Shown here piece by piece: positions 44,576 to 53,800 of a DNA stretch of 64,000 bases. The notes beneath the pieces are model-generated. The model was not told where the DNA came from and searched no databases. It worked only from the letters and a program-made list of their open reading frames with translations. This DNA comes from an uncultured Tateyamaria sp. (GTDB lineage Bacteria > Pseudomonadota > Alphaproteobacteria > Rhodobacterales > Rhodobacteraceae): contig NZ_CANMBJ010000007.1 in assembly GCF_947496075.1 (NCBI RefSeq), positions 39,495-103,494 on the forward strand, read 5' to 3'. A program made the position numbers and the translations under genes. Every line of letters begins with the position of its first letter. Position 1 is the first letter of the stretch.

Positions 44576-46957
44576 ATGACGACCGAGCTCGCCCATCTCA
44601 AGACCGTCGAGCAACTGCTGCTGTGGCATTCGCATTGGATGATCCACCACGCGAACCATATCCGCCCCAAGGTTGACGGGATCAAGATTGGCGGGCACCA
44701 AGCCAGTTCGGCATCGATGGTGTCGATCATGACTGCGCTCTATTTCTCGGCGCTGAAGCCACAGGACCGGGTCGCCGTCAAACCGCACGCCTCTCCAGTG
44801 TTTCACGCAGCACAATATCTGATGGGCAACCAGACACGCGAAAAGATGGAAGATTTCCGCGGCCTTGGCGGGGTGCAAAGCTATCCAAGCCGGACCAAGG
44901 ACATCGATGATGTCGATTTCTCAACCGGCTCTGTGGGACTAGGGGTTGCGATCACCTCGTTTGCATCGATCATTCAGGACTATATCGCGACCAAATCTTG
45001 GGGCACGGGCGCGCCGATGGGACGCATGGTGGCTTTGGTCGGTGATGCCGAACTAGACGAAGGCAACATTTACGAGGCACTGCAGGAAGGGTGGAAAAAC
45101 GACCTGCGCAACACGTGGTGGATCATCGATTACAACCGCCAATCGCTCGACGGAATCGTGCGCGAAGGGCTATTCGAACGTATCGAGAAGATATTTGACG
45201 CCTTTGGTTGGGACGTTGTGCGCATCAAACACGGTGCCCTGCAACGGGCGGCGTTCGAAGAACAGGGTGGTGACAAACTGCGTGACTGGATCGACACCTG
45301 CCCGAACCAGGAATACTCGGCGCTCACATTCATGGGGGGTGCAGTCTGGCGCAAGCGGTTGATGGATGATCTGGGGGATCAGGGCGCGGTCTCGGCTCTT
45401 ATCGACCGGCGCAGCGATGACGAGTTGGCGGCCCTGATGGAGAACTTGGGCGGCAACTGCGTGCAGACGATGGCCGATACATTCGCCTCCATCGATCATG
45501 ACCGTCCCACCTGTTTTCTTGCTTACACAATCAAGGGCTGGGGTACGCCGATTGCGGGCCACAAGGACAACCATGGCGGCCTGATGAACAAGGCCCAATT
45601 TGCTGAATGGCAAAAGCATATGGGTGTGCCCAAGGGGCAGGAGTGGGACCGTTTCGCAGGCGTCGAAGACGTTACGGGTCTCGAAGGCTTCTTGAAACGC
45701 GTAGCCTTCTTTGCCGAGGGGCCGCGCCGTTTTACCGACGCCAAGGTGCCGGTGCCTGCGGTCAATTTCAGCACCGACCGTGAAATCTCGACCCAGGCCG
45801 CGTTCGGTAAAATCCTGGATGATCTGTCCAAGGGTGACAGCGATCTCGCCGCGCGGATTGTGACCACCTCACCGGATGTAACAGGCACCACGGGTCTGGC
45901 GTCTTGGGTAAACCGGCGCAAGCTTTTTGCACGGTCCGAACAGGCGGATGCCTTTATCGAACATCGCATTCCATCCACGGCAAAATGGGCCTTTACCCCT
46001 GAAGGGCAGCATATCGAACTGGGCATTGCAGAGATGAACCTGTTCCTGCTTCTCGGCGCGGCCGGCCTGTCCCATTCGCTCTTTGGCAAGCGGTTGCTGC
46101 CCATCGGCACGGTTTATGACCCGTTCGTCTGCCGGGGCCTCGATGCGCTGAACTACGCCTGCTATCAAGATGCACGGTTCATGATCGTGGGCACGCCATC
46201 GGGTGTCACGCTCGCCCCCGAAGGCGGCGCGCACCAGTCCATCGGCACCCCTCTCATCGGGATAAGCCAGGACGGCTTGGCTGCTTTCGAACCCGCATTT
46301 GCGGATGAGCTGGCGGTGATCATGGAGTGGGCCTTCGACTACATGCAGCGCGATGGCGAGGGTGATCCCGATGAGCGTACCTGGTTGAGGGATGAAACCG
46401 GGGGCAGCGTTTATCTCCGCCTGACCACGAACCCAATCGAACAACCGGGCAAACGTCGCGATGACGCATTTCGCCAAGGAGCCATCGATGGGGCATATTG
46501 GTTGCGGGAACCGGGACCGAATTGCGATGTGGTGATCGCTTATCAAGGCGCTGCGGCCACCGAAGCTATACGTGCCGCTGGTATTATTGGCGAAGGCCGT
46601 CGCGATGTGGGCGTATTGGCGGTGACGTCCGCCGATAGGCTCAACGCGGGCTGGACCGCAGCTCAACGGGCACGGTCCCGCGGCGCCAAACACGCGCAAT
46701 CGCATATCGAGACGCTGATGCAGGCGTTGCCGCCACATTGCAAGATTGTCACCACCATCGACGGCCATCCCGCAACACTGGCCTGGCTAGGGGGCGTGAA
46801 AGGACACCAGACCATCTCTCTTGGGGTAGAGCATTTCGGACAAACCGGGACGATCGGCGATCTATATCGGCATCACGGGCTTGATGCCGCGTCGATTGTC
46901 AAAAAGGTGAAAGGATTGACTGATGGACGTTGCATTCGACTGCCGGTTTCCATGTGA
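44576..46957 (+). CDS. mdeB: 2-oxoacid dehydrogenase E1 (MdeB-like)
   Basis: A 793-residue thiamine-diphosphate enzyme of the homodimeric pyruvate dehydrogenase E1 (AceE) type. The cofactor motif runs from GDAELDEGN (about 161) to WWIIDYNRQS (about 190). The transketolase-like middle domain includes EGQHIELGIAEMNLF, and a C-terminal domain completes the fold. AceE is longer (about 890). In P. putida the homologous mdeB follows mdeA and is proposed to oxidatively decarboxylate 2-oxobutyrate, the product of methionine gamma-lyase. The same logic fits here. No E2/E3 genes are in the window. Confidence 0.83.
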   Translation: MTTELAHLKTVEQLLLWHSHWMIHHANHIRPKVDGIKIGGHQASSASMVSIMTALYFSALKPQDRVAVKPHASPVFHAAQYLMGNQTREKMEDFRGLGGVQSYPSRTKDIDDVDFSTGSVGLGVAITSFASIIQDYIATKSWGTGAPMGRMVALVGDAELDEGNIYEALQEGWKNDLRNTWWIIDYNRQSLDGIVREGLFERIEKIFDAFGWDVVRIKHGALQRAAFEEQGGDKLRDWIDTCPNQEYSALTFMGGAVWRKRLMDDLGDQGAVSALIDRRSDDELAALMENLGGNCVQTMADTFASIDHDRPTCFLAYTIKGWGTPIAGHKDNHGGLMNKAQFAEWQKHMGVPKGQEWDRFAGVEDVTGLEGFLKRVAFFAEGPRRFTDAKVPVPAVNFSTDREISTQAAFGKILDDLSKGDSDLAARIVTTSPDVTGTTGLASWVNRRKLFARSEQADAFIEHRIPSTAKWAFTPEGQHIELGIAEMNLFLLLGAAGLSHSLFGKRLLPIGTVYDPFVCRGLDALNYACYQDARFMIVGTPSGVTLAPEGGAHQSIGTPLIGISQDGLAAFEPAFADELAVIMEWAFDYMQRDGEGDPDERTWLRDETGGSVYLRLTTNPIEQPGKRRDDAFRQGAIDGAYWLREPGPNCDVVIAYQGAAATEAIRAAGIIGEGRRDVGVLAVTSADRLNAGWTAAQRARSRGAKHAQSHIETLMQALPPHCKIVTTIDGHPATLAWLGGVKGHQTISLGVEHFGQTGTIGDLYRHHGLDAASIVKKVKGLTDGRCIRLPVSM

Positions 46958-47669
46958 ATGGCTCATATGTCAGCATCGCGCGCCCAAGACCGTGATACTC
47001 AAAACTCTGTCCTTCGATGGCATGTAACACTGGCTAGAGCTACGTAAATGGCACATTTACACACGGTCAGAAAAACGAAATGTTGGTGTGAAGGTGGATA
47101 GCTATGCGTGGATGGTACTACCAAGTTTTCAGAAACTAGTTTTTTAAGGTTGAAAATACTAAAAAAATCGGTCGACGAAACCAACGCCTTGAATATGCTT
47201 TTCTGTTGCTCGCGCGGCGAATCCGGATCACCCAACACGAAAATACCCACCTCAGAAAAGCTGCTCATCGTTCTTCGGACATGTCATTTGTAGAGCTTCT
47301 TGCAGGCCTTGACGGTCATCTTGCGGTGCTTGACGGAATAAGTTTTCTTTCCTCAAGCGAAACTAGACGATGGCGATATGTCGTCTGACAATCTGCGGGA
47401 AGTTGCCTTTTCTGTTGCACGGCTTCGATGATTTTGAGTTCGAAACTGTCCAAAGGAGCAGCGCAGCGACGTGTTGCAGGGTCCGAGTGTCCTTGCGCAA
47501 GGGACGGCCCAAAGTTGTCGTTCGTCGATGGACGTTTTCGCTGTGGTGCGGCCGCTCAAAGCAGACCTTGATGGTCTGTGCAGAATTCCGTGAAGGCTTA
47601 CGGTCGCAATGGCGGGACAAAACTGACTTCTGGTCCGGCGGAGCCAAGAGTTGCTTTCTTGAGTTTCGA
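46958..47669. other. Intergenic region after the mde cluster
   Basis: About 710 bases. The left half is AT-rich with no credible gene; the right half (about 47440-47620) is GC-rich, repeat-like DNA with short palindromes such as CCTTGCGCAAGG and a GCTGTGGTGCGGCCGC segment related to the dispersed repeat. No terminator was identified for mdeB. Confidence 0.5.
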
Positions 47670-49514
47670 TTATTTGAAACGTTCTGGGTCGACGCAAAAT
47701 GACTTGAGTTTTGAGTAAACGGTCGTCGGAGCGATCCCGAGCATAGCTGCTGCTCCTTGCTTACCCGATACTTTTCCTTTGGCACGTCTTAGCGCGTTCT
47801 CGAGGTTCTTGCGCTCGAATGTGCGCAACTCTTCGCCGGTGAGTACAACGTCCGATTTTTGCGGTGAAACAGTGTCCGAGAGCTGGAAATCAAATTTTAA
47901 TCGCCCACCTTGTGCCAGGATTGCAGCCCGTTCGATAACATTTTCCAACTCACGAATATTGCCTGGCCAGGAATACTGTTCCAGGGCTTCGATGTTGGAT
48001 CGCGATAGCCGGGTCTGCGGCAGTCTGAGCCGTCGTGTTGTACGATCAAGAAAGTGCTTTGCCAGATACGGAATGTCATCGGGCCGATGACACAACGGCT
48101 CGCAACGAATGGAAAACAGGTTGAGCGCAAAGTATAGATCCTGACGGAAACGGCCCGCGCGGACCTCGGCCATAAGGTCGCGAGAGGTGGTTCCAATCAC
48201 CGTCAGGGATACCGGTGTCTGTGCACGGTCACCCAGCCGTTGGAAATGGCCGTGCTGTAACACATCATGCAACTTTGCTTGTACGCTCCCCGGCAACTCC
48301 GCGATCTCGTCAAGATGTAGGGTGCCATTATGCGCCATGATTAGTTTGCCAGTATTGTCCCGTGTCGCACCCGAGAAGGCACCGCGACGGTAGCCAAAAA
48401 GCTCTGCTTCCAACTCCGGTGCAGACATGTGGTCACAGCTGATCCGAACCAGTGGACGGTGGCGGCGGTCGCTGGCTTCATGGATGGCGGATACAGTGAG
48501 GCTTTTTCCGGACCCTGTTGGGCCCGCCACGAGAGCATGAGCATCGCTTTTCGCGGCCAAATCAATCTGAACATTTAGCGACTTGATGGCGGGAGAAACG
48601 CCCACCACCCCGGTGTGAGAGCGCGCGGAACGGATTTCTGTAATCAGATAATCGTTTTCCTGCTCTAGCTTTACTTTCAGGTCTTCAACCTGTGCCAACG
48701 CCTCACGTAGCTTGCGTTCGTTCTCTTTCCGCTCGGTCACGTCACGAAAGATCACCACTGCGCCGGCTAGGATGCCGTGATCATAGATTGGCGTGGACAC
48801 GTATTCGACCAAAATGGGCTTGCCATCCTTGCGCCAGAAGACATCGTCGTCTACGCGTACGGTCTCATCCCGACGGAAAGATGCATATATCGGGCATTGA
48901 TGGGCCGGAAAATGCTCTCCGTTCAGGTGCTTGTGGTGGATGGTGGCGTGCAGGTCGCGCCCAATCAAGTCGTCTGCGGACCAGCCTAGCATCTCTTGCG
49001 CCGCGCGATTGACAAATGTCGCCTGACCCTTTCCGTTGATCCCATAGATGCCTTCACCGGCGGCCTCGAGGATCAGGTGGTTTTGTGCTTCGACTTCGCG
49101 AAAAAAGCCGTAGATATTCTTCCACTGATGCAATCCTGCCGTTTGGTGAGCTTGCTGATCAGCAATGCGGTTCCGACGATTATGCTCCTCCAGATCAAGA
49201 AAGCTGAGCAGAACGAGGTCAGGCACAACTTGGACGCCATAGGTTTGCAATTGCAGTACTGATCCGTCTTGTCCCGTAAAAACGAGCGCGCGATCTACAT
49301 ATGATCCGAAATGGGACACAGCATCGAAAAACACCGCTGCTGTTGAAACATCGTTGTGCAAGAGTCCCGAAAAAGACGCGCCAAGCGCCCCTTCATCAAA
49401 CATGTTCAAGGCGGCAGTATTGAACGCCACTACGCCGTCGGTCCGTGTGTTCAACAGAACCGTCGGTAAGGGGTTATGAGCAACCATTCGTTCAGAATCA
49501 GATACATCAGACAT
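47670..49514 (-). CDS. PAS-domain sigma-54-dependent activator
   Basis: A 614-residue enhancer-binding protein. Order: an N-terminal sensor region (1-120), a PAS domain (about 140-260, NRAAQEMLGWSADDLIG), a coiled-coil linker (about 265-290), the AAA+ domain with Walker A GPTGSGKS, Walker B-like LHLDEIAELP, and a Fis-type helix-turn-helix at the end (KQGAAAMLGIAPTTVYSKL). The sigma-54 contact loop reads GAFSGA rather than GAFTGA, a tolerated variant. It is divergent from the cyanate-type ABC operon and is its likely activator. Tandem palindromes lie between the two. Confidence 0.9.
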   Translation of the reverse strand: MSDVSDSERMVAHNPLPTVLLNTRTDGVVAFNTAALNMFDEGALGASFSGLLHNDVSTAAVFFDAVSHFGSYVDRALVFTGQDGSVLQLQTYGVQVVPDLVLLSFLDLEEHNRRNRIADQQAHQTAGLHQWKNIYGFFREVEAQNHLILEAAGEGIYGINGKGQATFVNRAAQEMLGWSADDLIGRDLHATIHHKHLNGEHFPAHQCPIYASFRRDETVRVDDDVFWRKDGKPILVEYVSTPIYDHGILAGAVVIFRDVTERKENERKLREALAQVEDLKVKLEQENDYLITEIRSARSHTGVVGVSPAIKSLNVQIDLAAKSDAHALVAGPTGSGKSLTVSAIHEASDRRHRPLVRISCDHMSAPELEAELFGYRRGAFSGATRDNTGKLIMAHNGTLHLDEIAELPGSVQAKLHDVLQHGHFQRLGDRAQTPVSLTVIGTTSRDLMAEVRAGRFRQDLYFALNLFSIRCEPLCHRPDDIPYLAKHFLDRTTRRLRLPQTRLSRSNIEALEQYSWPGNIRELENVIERAAILAQGGRLKFDFQLSDTVSPQKSDVVLTGEELRTFERKNLENALRRAKGKVSGKQGAAAMLGIAPTTVYSKLKSFCVDPERFK

Positions 49515-49549
49515 GCTCTGTAGGATCGCAGCTTACGGGAGTAGTCGAT

Positions 49550-49580
49550 TTACGAATTTTCGTAATTCACGAAAACTCGT
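49550..49580. promoter_or_regulatory. Tandem palindromes upstream of the sigma-54 regulator gene
   Basis: TTACGAATTTTCGTAA at 49550-49565 has seven-base arms, and a second, weaker copy (ACGAAAACTCGT) lies at 49569-49580. They are 36-66 bases from the regulator's start, suited to autoregulation or to an enhancer site for the divergent operon. I could not find a good -24/-12 promoter by eye. Confidence 0.5.
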
Positions 49581-49703
49581 AACTGCTGCACGGAATTTCA
49601 TCAATAATTTCAGATAAGTGCCAGATTGTGGGCGCTAGGCGGACTGTCTTTCCCAGCCAATTTCGACGTGGGACGATTGGCTAATCGCTGACAGGAGATG
49701 GAC

Positions 49704-51092
49704 ATGACAATCAAAAGCTTGGGCAATCCGTTCTCGGATAAGACGGACCTGAGACACGGTGCCGATTGTGGTTGCGACAGCTGCCTTTCGGGCCACGGGC
49801 ACGACTTGGACCACATCGAACCGCAGAATATGTCATCCGAGCAAATGATGGAACGTGCGGTCGAAAGCGCAATTGTCCGTTCTGTTTTTGGTCAAAACGA
49901 CATTGGGCGCCGCTCGTTCATGGGCATGATCGGGGGCACAACCGCGGCGGCGGCGCTGGCATCGGTCTTTCCATTGGAACAAGCCAAGGCGGCGATCCTC
50001 GACAATCTGGGACCACCAGAAAAAACCGATCTCAATATCGGGTTTGTGCCGATCACCTGTGCGACGCCGATCATCATGGCCCAGCCTCTGGGCTTCTATG
50101 AGCGTTATGGATTGAATGCACAGGTCATCAAGACTGCAGGCTGGGCTGTGGCGCGCGACAAGTCTTTGTCGGGTGAATATGACGCCAGCCACATGCTGAC
50201 ACCGATGCCGCTCGCCATGACGCTGGGCGCGGGGTCCGTTGCTGAACCCTACATCATGCCCGCCGTAGAAAACATAAATGGCCAGGCTATCGTGTTGTCA
50301 AACGAGCATCTGGACAAGCGAGACCCCAAACAATGGAAGGGTTTCACCTTCGGCGTGCCGTTCGAATATTCGATGCACAACTTCCTGCTGCGCTACTACG
50401 TGGCCGAGTTCGGCCTGGACCCCGATGTCGATATTCAGATTCGCGTGGTGCCACCGCCAGAGATGGTGGCCAACCTGCGCGCCGGGAACCTCGACGGTTA
50501 TCTGTCGCCCGACCCGTTCAACCAACGCGCCGTGTTTGAAGGCATCGGCTTCATCCACATCTTGACCAAGGAAATCTGGGAGGGACACCCCTGCTGTGCC
50601 TTTGCCGCACCGTTGAGCTTTGCGCAGGAGTTGCCCAACACCTATGGAGCCCTCTTGAAGTCCATCATCGACGCCACGCAATACGCATCGAACCCGGAAA
50701 ACCGGGTCGAAATTGCGGAAGCGATCTCACCCACCAATTACCTCAACCAGCCTGTGACAGTGGTGCAGCAAGTGCTGACAGGCACCTATGCAGATGGTCT
50801 GGGTGAGGTACAGCGCGTGCCTGATCGGATCGATTTTGATCCCTTCCCCTGGCATTCGATGGGCGTATGGATCCTGACTCAGATGAAGCGTTGGGGCTAT
50901 ATCGAGGGCGACGTGGACTACAAAGCGGTGGCCGAACAAGTCTACCTCGCTGCGGATGCCAAGAAGGTCATGACCGACCTTGGCTATGATGCGCCCGATG
51001 TCACCTACAAGTCTCACTCGATCATGGGCAAGACCTTCGATCCGGCCCAGCCAGAGGCCTATGTCGACAGCTTTGCGATTAAGGCGAACTGA
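49704..51092 (+). CDS. Cyanate/nitrate-type ABC solute-binding protein
   Basis: A 462-residue receptor of the NrtA/CmpA/SsuA group. The ATG at 49704 has AGGAG at six bases; an ATG two codons earlier has no spacing. A Cys/His-rich leader (His18, Cys22, Cys24, Cys27, His31, His33, His37) precedes a Tat signal with Arg69-Arg70 (GRRSFMG) and a hydrophobic stretch to AKA. The mature domain contains VPITCATPIIMAQPLGFYERYG. Linked to cyanase, so cyanate is the probable ligand; nitrate remains possible. Confidence 0.85.
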   Translation: MTIKSLGNPFSDKTDLRHGADCGCDSCLSGHGHDLDHIEPQNMSSEQMMERAVESAIVRSVFGQNDIGRRSFMGMIGGTTAAAALASVFPLEQAKAAILDNLGPPEKTDLNIGFVPITCATPIIMAQPLGFYERYGLNAQVIKTAGWAVARDKSLSGEYDASHMLTPMPLAMTLGAGSVAEPYIMPAVENINGQAIVLSNEHLDKRDPKQWKGFTFGVPFEYSMHNFLLRYYVAEFGLDPDVDIQIRVVPPPEMVANLRAGNLDGYLSPDPFNQRAVFEGIGFIHILTKEIWEGHPCCAFAAPLSFAQELPNTYGALLKSIIDATQYASNPENRVEIAEAISPTNYLNQPVTVVQQVLTGTYADGLGEVQRVPDRIDFDPFPWHSMGVWILTQMKRWGYIEGDVDYKAVAEQVYLAADAKKVMTDLGYDAPDVTYKSHSIMGKTFDPAQPEAYVDSFAIKAN

Positions 51093-51925
51093 TGCAAACA
51101 CTAACCGAAAACAAGAAGGCCGCCGTCCTGTCGATCTTGATCCTGTTGATCGGCTGCCTGATTTGGGAAATGTCGATCCCCGCCCAGAAGGTGGCTGGGG
51201 AGTTGACCGAATATGAAATGCTTACAGGGGGAGGTCAGCCCAAAGCTGGTGTACCCCCGCCCAGTCAGGTGCTGGGCAAAGCATGGGAGCAACTGTCGAA
51301 CCCGTTCTATGATGCAGGCCCGAACGACAAGGGGATCGGCATACAGATCGGGTATTCGATCTACCGTGTGCTCACCGGCTACCTTCTGGCCGCTGTAATC
51401 GCAATCCCATTGGGCTTTCTGATCGGTATGTCGTCTGTAGCTCACAAGGCGCTAAACCCGTTTATTCAGGTGCTGCGTCCGATCTCTCCACTGGCGTGGA
51501 TGCCGCTCGCATTATTTATAATCCAAGACAGCGAAGCATCAGCAATCTTCGTGATCTTCATTTGTTCGATCTGGCCAATGTTGATCAACACGGCCTTCGG
51601 CGTGGCAGGTGTGCGCGAGGACTGGGTGAACGTGGCCCGCACACATGAACTGGGCGCAGTCAAAACCGCCTTTACCGTGATCCTGCCTGCGGCCGCGCCG
51701 ACAATTGTGACCGGCATGCGCATCTCCATCGGCATCGCCTGGCTGGTAATTGTGGCAGCGGAGATGCTCGTTGGGGGCACCGGCATCGGCTACTATGTCT
51801 GGAACGAGTGGAACAACCTCGATCTGACCTCTGTCATCTTCTCAATCCTCATGATTGGCGTGGTGGGCATGCTGCTGGACTCGATGTTCGGCCTTTTGCA
51901 GCGCACCGTCGCCTACACCGAATAG
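51092..51925 (+). CDS. Cyanate/nitrate-type ABC permease
   Basis: A 277-residue binding-protein-dependent permease with about six spans. The EAA loop appears as ELGAVKTAFTVILPAAAPTI followed by VTGMRISIGIAW. A long N-terminal periplasmic stretch after the first span contains YEMLTGGGQPKAGVPPPSQVLG, as in NrtB relatives. Start overlaps the receptor stop by one base. Confidence 0.9.
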   Translation: MQTLTENKKAAVLSILILLIGCLIWEMSIPAQKVAGELTEYEMLTGGGQPKAGVPPPSQVLGKAWEQLSNPFYDAGPNDKGIGIQIGYSIYRVLTGYLLAAVIAIPLGFLIGMSSVAHKALNPFIQVLRPISPLAWMPLALFIIQDSEASAIFVIFICSIWPMLINTAFGVAGVREDWVNVARTHELGAVKTAFTVILPAAAPTIVTGMRISIGIAWLVIVAAEMLVGGTGIGYYVWNEWNNLDLTSVIFSILMIGVVGMLLDSMFGLLQRTVAYTE

Positions 51926-51935
51926 GAGCGGTTTC

Positions 51936-52847
51936 GTGGTTAAACCCTTTCTCAGTATCGAACAGCTGACCCAGACATACCCGGACGGGCTGGGGGGCGA
52001 GTTCACCGTTTTCGAGAATGCCACCTTTGGCATCGAAAAGGGCGAGTTTGTATGCATCCTCGGGCATTCGGGCTGCGGCAAGTCAACCATCATGAACATC
52101 CTTGCAGGGCTGGCCGATCCCACCTCGGGCGTCGTCAAGATGGACGGAGCACATGTGTCCGGCCCCAGCCTGGACCGGGGTGTGGTGTTCCAGAACTATT
52201 CGCTTCTGCCGTGGCTGAGCGCCCTGAAGAACGTGACCTTTGGCGTTGCCGCCCGCTTTCCGCAGTGGAGCAAGGACAAGGTGATCGAGCATTCGACCGC
52301 CTTTCTGGCTAAGGTGGGCCTGACCGGCGACACGATCCACCGCAAACCTAGCCAGTTGTCGGGGGGCATGCGCCAGCGCGTGTCCATCGCGCGTGCCTTT
52401 GCCAACGAGCCGAAACTGCTGCTTCTGGATGAACCCTTTGGCGCGCTGGACGCGCTGACACGGGGCACCATTCAGGACGAGTTGATCAAGGTTTGGAGTG
52501 ACACGGACCAGACCGTGTTCATGATCACTCACGACATTGACGAGGCGATTTTGTTGGCGGATCGCATCCTGTTGATGACCAACGGGCCAATGGCACAGGT
52601 GGCCGAGAGTGTTGAGATCACGATCCCACGCCCGCGTAATCGCACCAGCATTGTGGAGCACCCGAACTACTATGCCATCCGCAACCATCTGGTGCAGTTC
52701 CTTGGCCAACGCTCAGCCGAGTTGGCGGGACAGCCCGGCGACGCGGGACCCAGCAGCCCAGAAACCGTTCGCATCGACCTGATCGAGGACACCGATAGCG
52801 AAGACCCCGAACCCGCCGCTCCGATCTTGCGCGCTGTCGAAGGGTAG
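51936..52847 (+). CDS. Cyanate/nitrate-type ABC ATPase
   Basis: A 303-residue ABC ATPase starting at GTG 51936 after AGGAG. Walker [10 protein letters not shown], signature LSGGMRQRV, Walker [13 protein letters not shown] and the switch His (MITHDID) are all present. The C-terminal 50 residues beyond the usual fold are acidic and Pro-rich. Third gene of the operon, ten bases after the permease. Confidence 0.92.
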   Translation: MVKPFLSIEQLTQTYPDGLGGEFTVFENATFGIEKGEFVCILGHSGCGKSTIMNILAGLADPTSGVVKMDGAHVSGPSLDRGVVFQNYSLLPWLSALKNVTFGVAARFPQWSKDKVIEHSTAFLAKVGLTGDTIHRKPSQLSGGMRQRVSIARAFANEPKLLLLDEPFGALDALTRGTIQDELIKVWSDTDQTVFMITHDIDEAILLADRILLMTNGPMAQVAESVEITIPRPRNRTSIVEHPNYYAIRNHLVQFLGQRSAELAGQPGDAGPSSPETVRIDLIEDTDSEDPEPAAPILRAVEG

Positions 52848-52851
52848 GGGG

Positions 52852-53331
52852 ATGAGCGATACCCGTCCGCGCACGCCACTGCCGCCATTTTCCTACGATG
52901 AGGCGGTGCAAAAGGTCCGAATGGCCGAAAATGCCTGGAACACGCGTGACCCAGTTAAGGTCGCCCAAGCCTATACGGTGGACACCAGATGGCGCAACCG
53001 CTCCGAATTCCCCAAGGGACGCGCCGAAGTGCAGGAGTTTTTGACCCGCAAATGGGCGACCGAAACAGGCTACCGCCTGATCAAGGAAATCTGGGCTCAT
53101 GATAGCCACAGGATCGCCGTGCGCTTTTGCTATGAATGGCATGATGCCAGCGGGCAGTGGTTTCGCGCACATGGCAACGAGAATTGGGAATTCGATGATC
53201 TGGGGTACATGGCCGTGCGCCATGCCTCGATCAATGATGTGCCCATCGCGGATGAAGACCGCTTGTTTCATTGGCCTGAGGGCACGCTCCGGCCGGACGA
53301 TCACCCCGGACTGACAGAGTTAGGATTGTAA
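52852..53331 (+). CDS. DUF1348 (NTF2-like) protein
   Basis: A 159-residue protein with the SnoaL/NTF2-like cone fold signature, assigned to DUF1348 by the pattern [17 protein letters not shown], then WRNRSEF and REVQEFL-like [14 protein letters not shown], and FCYEWHD. Such proteins are small enzymes or ligand binders; no activity is known for this family. It sits between the ABC ATPase (four bases) and cyanase (one base), so it is part of the cyanate operon. Confidence 0.82.
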   Translation: MSDTRPRTPLPPFSYDEAVQKVRMAENAWNTRDPVKVAQAYTVDTRWRNRSEFPKGRAEVQEFLTRKWATETGYRLIKEIWAHDSHRIAVRFCYEWHDASGQWFRAHGNENWEFDDLGYMAVRHASINDVPIADEDRLFHWPEGTLRPDDHPGLTELGL

Positions 53332-53332
53332 G

Positions 53333-53800
53333 ATGAGGGATACAGTTGAAATGACCGAAATGACCAAAGAGGATGTGACCGCGATGATCCTGTCCGCCAA
53401 AAAGCAGGCTGGTCTGACATGGGAAGAGATCGCCGAAAGGATTGACATGTCTCCTGTGTGGACACATTCCGCCGCCATGGGCATGAACGCCTTCCCCCCG
53501 GAAAAAGCTGAGCTGATGGTGTCCGTGATGGGGCTGCCACAGGAAGCCGCCAGCATTCTAGGCGAGAGTCCTACCAAAATCTGGGAACAGGCCGTACCGA
53601 CCGATCCTTGCATCTACCGTTTTTACGAAATCGTCGGTGTGTATGGCCCCACGCTCAAAGCGCTGATCCAGGAGAAATTCGGTGACGGCATCATGTCGGC
53701 TATCGACTTTGACATGTCTGTCACCCGCGTCGCGAACCCCAAAGGTGACCGGGTCAAGGTTGAAATGTCGGGTAAATACCTAGGCTACAATAGCTGGTAA
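53333..53800 (+). CDS. cynS: Cyanase
   Basis: A 155-residue cyanate hydratase, which turns cyanate and bicarbonate into ammonia and carbon dioxide via carbamate. Arg96, Glu99 and Ser122 in YRFYEIVGVYG and GDGIMSAIDF match the catalytic triad and its numbering in the E. coli enzyme, which also supports the start at 53333. The N-terminal 80 residues form the helical HTH-like domain, the C-terminus the dimer domain (MSGKYLGYNSW). Last gene of the operon; gives nitrogen from cyanate. Confidence 0.95.
   Translation: MRDTVEMTEMTKEDVTAMILSAKKQAGLTWEEIAERIDMSPVWTHSAAMGMNAFPPEKAELMVSVMGLPQEAASILGESPTKIWEQAVPTDPCIYRFYEIVGVYGPTLKALIQEKFGDGIMSAIDFDMSVTRVANPKGDRVKVEMSGKYLGYNSW

Noticed and set aside
47108..47293. 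Short frames between the mde cluster and the sigma-54 regulator
   Set aside because: Low-complexity AT-rich translation, no start signals, competing frames on both strands.
49600..49697. A sigma-54 -24/-12 promoter before the ABC operon
   Set aside because: The best candidate, around GTGGGACGATTGGCTA, has the wrong GG-to-GC spacing; no site met the consensus.
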